The notes beneath the pieces were generated by a model that was given only the letters and a program-made list of their open reading frames with translations, was not told where the DNA came from and made no database searches. 64,000 nucleotides of DNA from Chlamydiales bacterium STE3 (GTDB lineage Bacteria; Chlamydiota; Chlamydiia; Chlamydiales; Parachlamydiaceae), in assembly GCA_011125455.1 (NCBI GenBank), contig VKHO01000018.1, positions 1 through 64,000 of the forward strand. Direction: 5' to 3'. The position numbers and the translations under genes were made by a program. Of the stretch, positions 8,370 through 17,465 are shown piece after piece (within the stretch, counting starts at the first letter, position 1; each line of letters starts with the position of its first letter).

Positions 8370-9533
8370 ATGAGATATCTCGCAATTTTAGGGAGCACAG
8401 GATCGATTGGAAAAAATGCTCTAGCAGCAGCGAAGCACCTCGGTGAAGAAGTTGTACAGGTAGTGGCCTTAGCAGCAAACAGTAATATCGACTTGCTCGA
8501 GCAGCAAGCAAAAGAGTTTAATCCCCAAATTGTGGCTGTCTACGATCTTGAAAAAGCAAGAGAACTTCAAAAGCGCATTCCTCATATTCTTGTAATCGGG
8601 GGAATGGAGGGATTGGAAGCTGTGGCAGTTTGCGAGAAAGCCAACTTAGTGATTTCTGCAATAAGTGGAGCCATCGGACTTACACCTACAATTGCCGCTA
8701 TTAAAGCAAAAAAAAATATTGGTTTTGCAAATAAAGAGGTTTTAGTTTCAGGAGGGGAGATTGTAATGGCGCTTGTCCGCCAGTATGGAGTTGAATTTAT
8801 TCCTATTGATAGTGAACTAACAGCTATTTTTCAATGCTTAAAGGGCGAAAGCGAGAAAAGTGTTCAGAGGATCATTATTACAGCCTCAGGTGGGCCTTTT
8901 AGACACTACACTTCTCAGCAACTAGAAAATGTCACAATTGCTAATGCACTCAACCATCCTAATTATAAAATGGGACCGAAGGTCACAGTTGACTCATCTA
9001 CCTTAATGAATAAGGGCATCGAAATGATCGAAGCCCATTGGCTTTTTGATGTCCCTGTCGATCAAATCGAAGTCGTTGTACATCCTCAGCAAATTATTCA
9101 TGGCATGGTTGAGTTTAGCGATAATTCGTTGCTTGCCCACCTTAGTGATCCGGATATGATTATTCCGATTCAATATGCTATCACCTACCCTAAAAGGATG
9201 TCTGGGAGTTTGCCTCCTTTCGATTTTTTTAAGAATAATACATTGCAATTCGCAAAGCCCGATATGCAAAATTTTAGATGCTTGCAACTAGCTTATGACG
9301 CAGCTCGTTGCGGTAAAAGCTTACCGTGCTACATGAACGCGGCAAATGAAATTTTGGTTCATCGTTTTCTAAATCAAGAAGTCTCTTGGAAAGACATTGC
9401 CTACAATTTAGAGCATTTAATGGCTAAACATAAGCCACTATCTATAAACTCTCTTCAGGATGTATTTGAGGTCGACTCGATGGCTCGTGAAGAAGCAAAG
9501 AGGCATATTTTAAAAACTTTTTCTGCTAGGTGA
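8370..9533 (+). CDS. dxr: 1-deoxy-D-xylulose 5-phosphate reductoisomerase
   Basis: Second enzyme of the MEP isoprenoid pathway; converts DXP to MEP with NADPH and a divalent metal. The 387-aa length is normal. NADPH-binding GSTGSIG is at residues 8-14, NKEVLV near 120, metal ligands Asp147, Glu149 and Glu218 (NKGIE), phosphate-site block NHPNYKMGPK and the HPQQIIHGMV block. One oddity: the near-invariant His after the second metal ligand (E. coli His153 in DSEH) is Leu150 here (DSELTAIFQ). GAAGGA lies seven bases before the ATG. The usual chlamydial neighbour, the RseP-type protease gene, does not follow; the next gene is convergent. Confidence 0.95.
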   Translation: MRYLAILGSTGSIGKNALAAAKHLGEEVVQVVALAANSNIDLLEQQAKEFNPQIVAVYDLEKARELQKRIPHILVIGGMEGLEAVAVCEKANLVISAISGAIGLTPTIAAIKAKKNIGFANKEVLVSGGEIVMALVRQYGVEFIPIDSELTAIFQCLKGESEKSVQRIIITASGGPFRHYTSQQLENVTIANALNHPNYKMGPKVTVDSSTLMNKGIEMIEAHWLFDVPVDQIEVVVHPQQIIHGMVEFSDNSLLAHLSDPDMIIPIQYAITYPKRMSGSLPPFDFFKNNTLQFAKPDMQNFRCLQLAYDAARCGKSLPCYMNAANEILVHRFLNQEVSWKDIAYNLEHLMAKHKPLSINSLQDVFEVDSMAREEAKRHILKTFSAR

Positions 9534-9685
9534 GTTTAATCGCGATCCTAGTCAGCTTTTGTAATGACTTGAGTTGCTTTCGGTCAAGCTTTTAATTTCG
9601 AAATTTTGTTGAATAAGAGCAAGTTCTTGAATGGTCTGCAACTTACTTTCTTTCTAAAGAATACTCCGATCCTTTAACATACTTT

Positions 9686-10801
9686 CTAAAGCCTTTTTGA
9701 ATGGTTTTCTAGTCGCATTTTAGCTTCATCATTTAGTAGCATAGCTGTATTTTTAAGATGTAGAAATAGGTTTTCAAGATGAGGGTAGTTTTGTGCGGCT
9801 TCCTCTAACTTATCGATGCTAATAGTAATAGACTCTACAAACTCGTTAAGCAAATGCTGTGACGGCAAAATATTAGGTCCCTGGTAAGGATAGAAGACAA
9901 CAACTTCTTTTGCCGCTTCATCAAGCGTAACGAATGTTTTGAAAGGGTGTGCTGTGCTGAAATGCTCGATAATCCTGTATTCACTATAGCGATAAATTCG
10001 TACGCTAGAAGGAGGATCTAGATCATCAGCTGAAGATTGAGAAACGTGGTTAACTTCGACTTCTTCAAGGATAGAATTAACAATTGGGGCTATTGTTCCC
10101 TCTTGGCTCTGTGGAGTACCAACTGAACTTAAAGGCCGGCTAACTTGGAAAGGAGTTCTATGCAGCCGTTCCAGGCAGGCATACTCTTTTTGTATAAGGG
10201 TACTGATTTCTGTGGCTAATTCAGGCGAAGTTGAATTTAGAACTTGTTGTGCGTCACACATGGTGTTAAAACAGTGTTGGATTTGAGAAAGGTGTTCGTT
10301 TCCGCATTCAGCTTCAAGAGGATGACTATGGCTCCAATACTTGTTGAAACGAAATTGAGGGGCAACTTGATTCCAGGTTTGTCGTACTCTAAATGGGGTT
10401 TCTTTTTGAGCCGATTGGCAAGATAAGTTAGATTTGTCCTCGCTTTGCTTAGTACTATCGGAGAATGGATACTGGTTAGCAAGAGGTGGAGTATCAAGTC
10501 GTTTTAACAAATTATAATCGTTTCGATAAATCATACGAAGCTCCGAAGCTAATTCAGAGGAAAGATCTAATTTGTTAATATAATTAAATAACACATAGAG
10601 GCACTGGGTAAGGTTTGAGCGGCCTTCATAGTGGCATTCATCTTCATGATGATTATGTGCCCACTCTAAATCTACGATGAGTTTAGCATCACTCTGATTC
10701 CATATTTGTTGAATTTTAGCTTTATCTGCCTGCTGTTTGAAAGTTTGGGAAGGGGTGGATCCTTCTTGAAAGTACTGTTTTGCATTATCATGGGAAATCA
10801 T
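9686..10801 (-). CDS. Hypothetical protein with two tandem ~80-residue repeats
   Basis: I do not recognise this 371-aa soluble protein. Two copies of one domain are visible: residues ~30-108 (IQQIWNQ ... HNHHEDEC ... LASELRMIY ... LKRLDTPP) and ~135-215 (VRQTWNQ ... HSHPLEAEC ... LATEISTLI ... LERLHRTP). Each has a W-N-Q start, an H-x-H-x-x-E-x-E-C centre that could bind a metal, and a helical end. A third, different domain (residues ~265-371) begins with an IYRYSEYRI strand. No signal peptide or membrane segment. The ribosome binding site is weak. Likely lineage-specific. Confidence 0.7.
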   Translation of the reverse strand: MISHDNAKQYFQEGSTPSQTFKQQADKAKIQQIWNQSDAKLIVDLEWAHNHHEDECHYEGRSNLTQCLYVLFNYINKLDLSSELASELRMIYRNDYNLLKRLDTPPLANQYPFSDSTKQSEDKSNLSCQSAQKETPFRVRQTWNQVAPQFRFNKYWSHSHPLEAECGNEHLSQIQHCFNTMCDAQQVLNSTSPELATEISTLIQKEYACLERLHRTPFQVSRPLSSVGTPQSQEGTIAPIVNSILEEVEVNHVSQSSADDLDPPSSVRIYRYSEYRIIEHFSTAHPFKTFVTLDEAAKEVVVFYPYQGPNILPSQHLLNEFVESITISIDKLEEAAQNYPHLENLFLHLKNTAMLLNDEAKMRLENHSKRL

Positions 10802-10943
10802 GAATAGTTACCATTGTTTAATTTAGAGATAAATAATAGTTCTGCCCTTTTTTAAAAACAATATTATTTTTTTAATAAAAACTTTTATTTCACTCATAAT
10901 TCATAACCATTGAATAGTAGAGTGAGGAGAGTATGAAAAAAAA

Positions 10944-11105
10944 ATGGTTCCTAGGAAATTCTTAGCTTGTGAACAAATTCTTCTAAACAGAAGTCTCGGC
11001 TTATGGCTAACATTTTTTTCCGCTCCTGAAAAAGGTTATTTTACCTTGAATCAATACTTATCTTTGGAAAATAATAACCTCCGAGATAAAAAAGTATGTG
11101 CATGA
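10944..11105 (+). CDS. Small ORF overlapping the following gene, behind an A9 tract
   Basis: A 53-codon frame (begins MVPRKFLACEQ, ends DKKVCA) whose stop overlaps the next gene's start (ATGTGCATGA), the hallmark of translational coupling. The good Shine-Dalgarno GAGGAG is however placed for another ATG at 10933, which runs through nine consecutive As and stops after ten codons. One additional A would join the two frames. Either this is a slightly broken gene, or the A9 tract allows slippage, or the frame is chance. No domain is recognised. Confidence 0.4.
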   Translation: MVPRKFLACEQILLNRSLGLWLTFFSAPEKGYFTLNQYLSLENNNLRDKKVCA

Positions 11106-12094
11106 AATTTTTTGCGGATAGAAAACTCATCAAATACCTTGCTTTCAGCCAGGATCATTCCCTCACACAAGCTTTAGTTGAAGCCAAGATTCCTTTAAAC
11201 GATCAGAAAGTAGAAATTGAGATGGGCTGGCCTGGCTTGTTGGAATACCTGGGTCAAGATAATCTTTTCAGCGATTTTCCAAAATTTGATGAACAAAATG
11301 AACTTTTTAAGTTTGGTATGGTCGCTCTGTCTAAGGACGTTCCAAAAGATCTTTTGCAAGAAATGTATGATCAAATTTTTGTTGAGTGTCTCACCAATGT
11401 TAAGGCTCTTCCTATTGTCAATCCGACTCTGTTATTAGATACTCTGCAGAAAAAAAGAGACTCTCAGCTTAGTGCAGAAGAGTTTTTGTCTAACTCTTTA
11501 GATACATTTCATAAGTGGACTAAAGAACAGCCCTATCAAGCTCTTCACAATCTCACACTCTACCTTGCTTGGGATCGTGTTTGTGTCAACCTCGCTATCT
11601 TATTTGAACATATTTCCAAAAATCCCACAGTACTAAATGGTCTGAATGTCCTTAAAGAATGTTTGTTGGAATCCTTTCAGCATATTACTGCACAAAAAAC
11701 CGCAACGCCTAGCTTCTTTAGGCTTATCGAAGCTCTTTTTGCTTATCAAATGCGTCCAGAAAAACTTGAATCGCATAGCGAAGAAGAATGGCGTATTTTA
11801 TGCGATGGAGCTAATGCTCTCAAATCAAGAGAAACTTTAGCAGATGTTCCCCATATAGATGCAGCCATAGTCCATGATAAAGATGCCCATATTGATCGAA
11901 GTGCATTAAATATTTTGGTATTAGAGCCTGAAGATACGCTTTATTCAATTCTTGCTTTAGCTCAATACACAGTCGATAAATTAAAAAGGGAAGAGCAAGG
12001 ATGGCACTACACGCTGGCTCCTGTGAAAATTTTCTCAATTAGCGAGGAGAAGGGGAGCCTTGTATGCAAATCAACAATAGATAGCATAAGCTAG
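11096..12094 (+). CDS. Hypothetical protein, 332 aa
   Basis: A soluble, mostly helical protein with no signal peptide, membrane segment or recognised motif. It starts MCMKFFADRKLIKYLAF; the ATG at 11096 or the one six bases later could be used. The ribosome binding site is poor, consistent with coupling to the small upstream frame that overlaps it by ten bases. The end has an LVLEPEDTLYSILALAQYT segment. The 312 bases that follow (12095-12406) hold only AT-rich inverted repeats. Confidence 0.7.
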   Translation: MCMKFFADRKLIKYLAFSQDHSLTQALVEAKIPLNDQKVEIEMGWPGLLEYLGQDNLFSDFPKFDEQNELFKFGMVALSKDVPKDLLQEMYDQIFVECLTNVKALPIVNPTLLLDTLQKKRDSQLSAEEFLSNSLDTFHKWTKEQPYQALHNLTLYLAWDRVCVNLAILFEHISKNPTVLNGLNVLKECLLESFQHITAQKTATPSFFRLIEALFAYQMRPEKLESHSEEEWRILCDGANALKSRETLADVPHIDAAIVHDKDAHIDRSALNILVLEPEDTLYSILALAQYTVDKLKREEQGWHYTLAPVKIFSISEEKGSLVCKSTIDSIS

Positions 12095-12406
12095 TTGAAG
12101 TTTTGTCTTCTCTTTTTATTTATCACCATTGCAATCAATGAATTTAGCTGAAAAATTGTATTAACTTTTTCTGCAATGACAATAAAGCGGCCATTTTTTT
12201 GTGAACAAAGGACATCTAGCTTTAAGCTATTTTGTTGTCGCTACAGACAAAAGCAATTCTAACAGCCTCAAGATATCTACGTTAGCGCCCTAATGTTTTT
12301 TGGTTTAAAAAATGTTATAGCCTCTCAACGTTATCCAAAAGGTTTGAAGAATTAAGTTTAGCTGAAAATCAATCTACGATTAACGTACGCTTCTAGCTAA
12401 CAAGTA

Positions 12407-13024
12407 CTAATGAACGCCGTGATTAATTCTAGATAGCCTTCTTTCCTCTTTGATCTCCTTAAGAAATAGAATAAGATCTTTTAATGAGATGGCCGTTTCT
12501 GTGTTACAGCTCCCTTCTATTCTTTCAGCAAATCGGATAACCCCATCCGCTTCGTGGGCTCCTGCAAAATTAAGTACGGGATAGCGAGTGCATTAATCCT
12601 CAATTTCTTTAGTGAAAAGAGGTCTAAAAAAAATATCGCATGTTGCTACTGAAGAGCGCATTTTTTTTGTTAAGGTGTCATAGACTGCCAACCCTGTCAC
12701 AAAAGTGTGCTTATTTCCTGATAAAGAATAAAGCAGCGCATAGGCTTCAGCCATTGATCCAGGCTTTTCTAAGACTTTGCCATCGAAAATCAAAAAAGCA
12801 TCAGCTCCTATAATAATACCCTCTTCCTTTCTTGCGACAGCTAAGGCTTTGGCTTCAGAAAGAATCACAGCCATTTTTAGAGGATCGGGGTGGCGAATCG
12901 CCTTCTCATCGATATTGGCTGGAATGCATTCGTAAGTAAGCCCTAGAATTTCCAAAGCGCGTTTGCGAGTAGAGGATTGTGAGGCTAATATTAATCTCGA
13001 AAATGGGGGCTCTTCATTTGTCAT
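12407..13024 (-). pseudogene. maf: Maf-type nucleotide pyrophosphatase, interrupted by an ochre codon
   Basis: Maf proteins hydrolyse non-canonical or modified NTPs and affect septum formation. The N-terminal 143 residues are normal (ASQSSTRKRALEILG with the S-x-R signature; GADAFLIFDGK; LEKPGSMAEAY). At 12593-12595 a TAA stands where the family has Tyr in EIExY. The same frame then continues for 61 codons with the expected Maf ending: PVLNFAGAHEADG and IRFAERIEG, stopping at 12407-12409. The truncated protein lacks the AG-x-Y-G-like C-terminal active-site segment. It is the last gene of a HAD-HIT-maf operon, 13 bases after the HIT gene. Confidence 0.85.
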
Positions 13025-13037
13025 AATAACTCATAGA

Positions 13038-13457
13038 TTAAATAAAAAATTGTGTTTTCAAAAAAGCCTCCCTTAGATCTTCTAGAATTGAAGCTTTATT
13101 TTTAGGAGAGTAGGGTTTGCGCAAGGGATGATCCCAAACAGTATGAGGCCATGCCGGATCACTTTCTTTCCGAGCGATCACATGGATATGCAACTGCGGA
13201 GTTTTGTTACCAATGGCCGCTACATTTAACTGCGTTGGTTGAAAAGCTTGCCATAAGATTTTTTGAGCAAGATCCAGCTCCTTCAGTAACTGGACTTGAT
13301 TTTGTATGGTAAGATCCATCATGCGCGAAAGATGAAGAAGTCGCGGGACAAGTATAATCCAAGGATAATAAACTTCATCCTCGAGTAGAACTCGCGATAG
13401 AGGGAGATCGGCAATAAAGGATTTATTCGCTAAGTTGGGATGAAGCTCAAAGTTCAT
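13038..13457 (-). CDS. HIT-family (histidine triad) protein
   Basis: The 139-aa protein carries PQLHIHVIAR, the histidine-triad strand with Gln replacing the first His, followed by the DPAWPHTVW block typical of one bacterial HIT subfamily. HIT proteins are nucleotide-binding hydrolases or transferases acting on phosphoanhydride or phosphoramidate bonds; this branch has no assigned substrate. It starts one base after the stop of the upstream HAD gene and is followed by maf, so the three are surely co-transcribed. A shared nucleotide-housecleaning theme is an inference. Confidence 0.85.
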   Translation of the reverse strand: MNFELHPNLANKSFIADLPLSRVLLEDEVYYPWIILVPRLLHLSRMMDLTIQNQVQLLKELDLAQKILWQAFQPTQLNVAAIGNKTPQLHIHVIARKESDPAWPHTVWDHPLRKPYSPKNKASILEDLREAFLKTQFFI

Positions 13458-13458
13458 A

Positions 13459-14358
13459 CTATGCTAACTGATTAATGAAATAATGGGGGGTATCTTCAAT
13501 AGAAAGATGGTCAAGCGCTTTTGTACCATAATGAGCTATTCTGTCTCTCATCATGCCTGTTGCAAGGACAAGCGCAGAGGATATACCAAATTGATTAGCC
13601 CCTCTAATGTCCGTTTCAGGTGTGTCACCGACCATCAAAATTTGCTGCAGATGATCAATGCTGTATGGCTGCAAACAATGCATGGCCATTTTAAACATCA
13701 ACTTTCCTGGTTTGCCAATATAGAAAACTTTTCCTCCTAATTCTTCATAAAGTTTAGCAAGAGCGCCTTGACGAATCACGGCTTTTGGTGGAGCTCCTTC
13801 ATGTGCAAAGTGATCCGGATTTGCGCAAACAATCGGTAACTGTGTTTGAACCAATAATGCTACCTCATCTCTAAAAAGATTAAGATCTGTTTGGTCTTTG
13901 CCATCTAGATGGGGGATAGAAAGATAAATAAAGTCTGCTTCTGCAGTGGTTTTGGTTTTCTTAAAGACAGTGTTTTCGAAAATGGTTTCCGAAGGTGCAA
14001 ACTTAGGATGGTTTGCAGAAGAGAGGTAAAACTTCTTATTGGGAATTGGAAAAGGCAGCTTTTGATTTAGGAAAATTTGCTTGGCCACTTCCCCAGAAGT
14101 GATAATGAAATGATAATGTTGGTTTTTATTCAATCCGTGCTTTTTCAGCTTACCTATTTCATTTTGGACGAGCTGAGTTGAATTTAAAACAATGCCGATA
14201 ATTTTCCCTTCCGAAACAAGTTTTTCCATGACTTCTCTACAACCCGAAAAAATGCCTTTACTATTTCCTCCCCAAAAAACACCGTAAGCATCCAGTAGAA
14301 TGGCTTGAAAGTTTTTTGCAATAGCTTCGATGTTAGTGTGCACTTGGATTGAATGCAA
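13459..14358 (-). CDS. HAD-superfamily class IIA hydrolase
   Basis: This 299-aa protein follows the pattern of class IIA HAD hydrolases (NagD/pyridoxal phosphatase-like; similar to the TIGR01459 group). Motif I is LLDAYGVFWGG, with the catalytic Asp but an aromatic in place of the second Asp, as in that group; motif II is VLNST; motif III Lys lies in YIGKPG; motif IV is GDTPETDI. The cap domain lies between. Substrate unknown. First gene of the HAD-HIT-maf operon; the ATG is preceded by a weak purine stretch. Confidence 0.85.
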   Translation of the reverse strand: MHSIQVHTNIEAIAKNFQAILLDAYGVFWGGNSKGIFSGCREVMEKLVSEGKIIGIVLNSTQLVQNEIGKLKKHGLNKNQHYHFIITSGEVAKQIFLNQKLPFPIPNKKFYLSSANHPKFAPSETIFENTVFKKTKTTAEADFIYLSIPHLDGKDQTDLNLFRDEVALLVQTQLPIVCANPDHFAHEGAPPKAVIRQGALAKLYEELGGKVFYIGKPGKLMFKMAMHCLQPYSIDHLQQILMVGDTPETDIRGANQFGISSALVLATGMMRDRIAHYGTKALDHLSIEDTPHYFINQLA

Positions 14359-14553
14359 AATGACCTCCTAGAAAAAAGCTAGTATAAGTCATCTTGAATG
14401 TTCTAACAAGTTATTATGAAACCTTACGGTTTAGAGTACAAAGAAGAGGGGAAGCTCTTGTGCATTTTGGGGCAAAAAAGCACCAAAGTTTATAGCGTGA
14501 GGGGTCTACTTCTCAGCTAAATTTGAAACGATCCACTTTACGCGGCAGTACTC

Positions 14554-14871
14554 TTAGGCCCTTAAGCTCTCCCTCATTTTATTCCAATCCGGGTCTTTTC
14601 TAAGCTCTTCCTTGAGCTGTTGATCCCTAAGGCGATCTTCTTCTGTTTGTTCTTTTTTGATATCCCAGCTCCTATTATCTTGTCTCTGGTAGTAGTTGCG
14701 CAGATCGCTTCTTAAGTTTTCTCTTCTTAATGTATCTCTTCTTAGATTATCTCTAAGGATATCGGCTTTTCTATCCTCGTAAGAATAGCTAAGGCTTTCT
14801 TCGGAAGAGATTTGAGCGCTAAAAGTCAAGGAGGGAAGGCATACAGATAAGATTAAAAACAATTTTTTCAT
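14554..14871 (-). CDS. Small exported Arg/Asp-rich protein
   Basis: Residues 1-19 form a signal peptide (LFLILSVCLPSLTFSA). The mature ~85 residues are almost entirely charged, with degenerate heptad-like repeats around DxLRRDxLRRExLRSDLR, predicted to be one long charged helix, followed by an EELRKDPDW segment. No cysteines. Function unknown; periplasmic or surface location inferred. A GAGGCTC-type purine stretch precedes the ATG. Confidence 0.65.
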   Translation of the reverse strand: MKKLFLILSVCLPSLTFSAQISSEESLSYSYEDRKADILRDNLRRDTLRRENLRSDLRNYYQRQDNRSWDIKKEQTEEDRLRDQQLKEELRKDPDWNKMRESLRA

Positions 14872-15079
14872 GTGAGCCTCTTATTTATGAAATAATCTTA
14901 ATTATAATTAATTATTAAATTTAAAACTTTAGTAATTTAAAAAATATTTTATTTAAACAGTAGCTCTATAATATTCGATTTATCTAGGAAGGTCTTTACT
15001 ATAAGTGATTTTTAGAGTATCCTTTTGATACAATTAATTTTATCTCATCACATATTTCCTTTTTTTGGAGAACGTTCTT

Positions 15080-16360
15080 ATGACTTTTAAAGACTTTGGC
15101 CTACATCCCGAACTTCTGCGCGCAATTGATGAAATGGATTATAGTCAGCCGACCCCCATCCAAGAACTAGCAATCCCTCTCGTCTTGGAAGGAGGCGATG
15201 TTCTTGCTGGAGCTCAAACAGGAACGGGAAAAACTGCAGGGTTTTCTCTCCCACTCCTTCAAAACTTAATCAAAAAGGGAGGACGAAAACAGGGCGTTCG
15301 CGCTTTAATTTTGACTCCAACTCGCGAACTTGCCAGTCAGGTAGAAGAAAATGTGCGTGCGCTAAGCAAATATTTACCCCTTAAGTCTAATGTCGTTTTC
15401 GGAGGTGTTAACATCAAAGCACAGATTTCTGCCTTGCAAAAAGGAGTAGATGTATTAGTTGCGACTCCGGGTCGTTTATTAGATCTTGTGAGTCAGAAAG
15501 TAATGAGCCTTGCACATATCGAAATTCTTGTTTTGGATGAAGCAGATCGCATGCTTGATATGGGATTTATTCACGATATTCGTAAGATTTTGGGAATTTT
15601 GCCTAAAGAACGTCAAACCCTGCTCTTCTCTGCAACATTTTCGAGTGAGATAAAAAGATTGGCAGAAGATCTTCTAAACGACCCTAAAATGATTCAAGTT
15701 GCCGCTCTCAACTCCACTGCAGATAGCGTGTCACAATTGATTTATCCGGTAGATAGTAAAAGAAAGCGCGAATTACTCTCTTTTCTTATTACCTCTAACG
15801 AATGGAGACAGGTTCTCGTATTTTCGCGTACAAAGCATGGTGCAAACCGCCTTTCTGCACAACTTACTGAAGATGGAATTCCAGCCGCGGCGATCCATGG
15901 AAATAAAAGCCAAGGAGCTAGAACAAAAGCTTTAGATGATTTCAAAAAGGGTAAAGTGCGTGTTCTTGTAGCAACAGATATAGCTGCGAGGGGTTTGGAT
16001 ATTGATCAACTTCCCCATGTTGTGAATTTTGATTTGCCCAATGTGCCTGAAGACTATGTGCATCGCATTGGAAGAACGGGCCGAGCTGGAAATAGTGGTG
16101 AAGCTATTTCTCTTGTTTGCATCGATGAACACCAGTTATTACGCAATATCGAAAGAATGCTGAAACGTAAGATTGATCAAGTGGTTATTCCTGGCTTTGA
16201 ACCAGATCCAACTATTAAGGCAGAACCCATTATCAATGGTCGTCGCCAAAGTAGTGCAAGAGGAGTACCTCATGGAGCCTCCCATCAGCTCAAAAGGCCT
16301 TCACAAAATAGCAATAAACCCAGGATTGGGTACGAGTTCAGAAAGCGCCCTCAGCCTTAA
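15080..16360 (+). CDS. DEAD-box RNA helicase, RhlE-like
   Basis: ATP-dependent RNA helicase of 426 aa. Motifs in order: Q motif (PTPIQELA), GAQTGTGKT (I), PTRELA (Ia), TPGR (Ib), DEAD (II), SAT (III), [13 protein letters not shown] (V), [10 protein letters not shown] (VI). A short basic Gly/Arg/Pro tail follows the core. The ATG at 15080 is preferred because GGAG lies nine bases upstream; an upstream TTG at 15065 overlaps that ribosome binding site. Members act in rRNA maturation, mRNA decay and cold adaptation. A second helicase of the family lies at 24942. Confidence 0.92.
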   Translation: MTFKDFGLHPELLRAIDEMDYSQPTPIQELAIPLVLEGGDVLAGAQTGTGKTAGFSLPLLQNLIKKGGRKQGVRALILTPTRELASQVEENVRALSKYLPLKSNVVFGGVNIKAQISALQKGVDVLVATPGRLLDLVSQKVMSLAHIEILVLDEADRMLDMGFIHDIRKILGILPKERQTLLFSATFSSEIKRLAEDLLNDPKMIQVAALNSTADSVSQLIYPVDSKRKRELLSFLITSNEWRQVLVFSRTKHGANRLSAQLTEDGIPAAAIHGNKSQGARTKALDDFKKGKVRVLVATDIAARGLDIDQLPHVVNFDLPNVPEDYVHRIGRTGRAGNSGEAISLVCIDEHQLLRNIERMLKRKIDQVVIPGFEPDPTIKAEPIINGRRQSSARGVPHGASHQLKRPSQNSNKPRIGYEFRKRPQP

Positions 16361-16557
16361 GAACCGACTTAACCCTTAAAATTACGCCAGCATTTTTGGT
16401 CAATGGGGCAGTATTTCTGATGGACCTCGAAGTAAAATCTTGAGCTTTTTGAATCCATTTAAAACTTTTTAAGTCGAATGAAAAAATCGAGATTTAAATA
16501 GAGTTGCAAGAAATTGCGGGGATTCATAAGTTCAACTTTTATACATAAAGTAATGAA

Positions 16558-17316
16558 ATGGAACTTTTCCCCTATTACGTCGTTGTTGGTTTCATCGCAC
16601 AGATCGTAGATGGGGCCTTAGGAATGGCTTATGGCTTAATCAGCACAACATTGCTTCTAAGCCTTGGGTTTTCTCCTTTGTCTGCTAGCACCACAACCCA
16701 TGCCGCAGAGTGTTTTACCACTGCTTTTTCTGGAATTGCCCATCATCAATTCGGCAATATCAATCGTCGACTTTTAATGCGCTTGCTGATTCCCGGCATA
16801 TTAGGTGCTGCAATCGGAGCCTATTCTTTAAGTGTACTCGATGGCGACAAAATCAAACCACTGATAGCTCTTTATCTGATGACTATGGGGATTGTTATTA
16901 TAGCTAAAGGTTTTCGTGAATTTCCTCCAAAATTTGTAGTGCAACATCTAATACCCCTTGGATTTTTTGGTGCCTTAATCGATACCTTGGGTGGAGGGGG
17001 CTGGGGCCCTATTGTTTCATCGACTCTTTTGGCAAGAGGGCATGATGCAAGAACAACAATCGGTAGCGTTAATGCATGCGAATTTTTTGTCGTAATCACT
17101 GCTTCTCTAACTTTTTTTTTGAGTGGATCTTTGGTTGGCTGGGATATTGTTTTTGGGTTGGCTTTGGGTGGAGCTGTTGCTGCCCCATTCGGTGCTTGGC
17201 TTTGCAAACATATGTCCCACAAGTACCTGCTTTTTATTGTAGGAGCGCTCATAATAGGTCTCAGCCTTAAAACTTTCTGGGATAGCCTTTTGCCTTTCTT
17301 TTTTGAAATCCCTTAA
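16558..17316 (+). CDS. TauE/SafE-family anion permease
   Basis: This 252-aa protein has seven to eight membrane segments and the duplicated family motif: GFIAQIVDGALGMAYG near residue 11 and GFFGALIDTLGGGGWGP near residue 140. TauE/SafE proteins export sulfite, sulfoacetate or related organosulfur anions. The substrate is not deducible, and there is no sulfur-metabolism neighbour. The Shine-Dalgarno is weak (AAAG). Convergent with the superoxide dismutase gene. Confidence 0.88.
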   Translation: MELFPYYVVVGFIAQIVDGALGMAYGLISTTLLLSLGFSPLSASTTTHAAECFTTAFSGIAHHQFGNINRRLLMRLLIPGILGAAIGAYSLSVLDGDKIKPLIALYLMTMGIVIIAKGFREFPPKFVVQHLIPLGFFGALIDTLGGGGWGPIVSSTLLARGHDARTTIGSVNACEFFVVITASLTFFLSGSLVGWDIVFGLALGGAVAAPFGAWLCKHMSHKYLLFIVGALIIGLSLKTFWDSLLPFFFEIP

Positions 17317-17465
17317 AATGCCTTAGAAGATCGATTAGAATCTATGCTATTTTTTATCAAGCTTTACAGGAAAAAATTTTTAGCTTTAGTCAATCCTTCA
17401 TAAATAGAAATGCGCAGGTATTTAAACGCCCTAGATCAAGTAGAATCCAAGGCGCAAGATAAGTT

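Noticed and set aside
16872-17252. 126-codon antisense frame within the TauE/SafE gene
   Set aside because: The plus-strand permease motifs are unambiguous; the antisense frame is a shadow.
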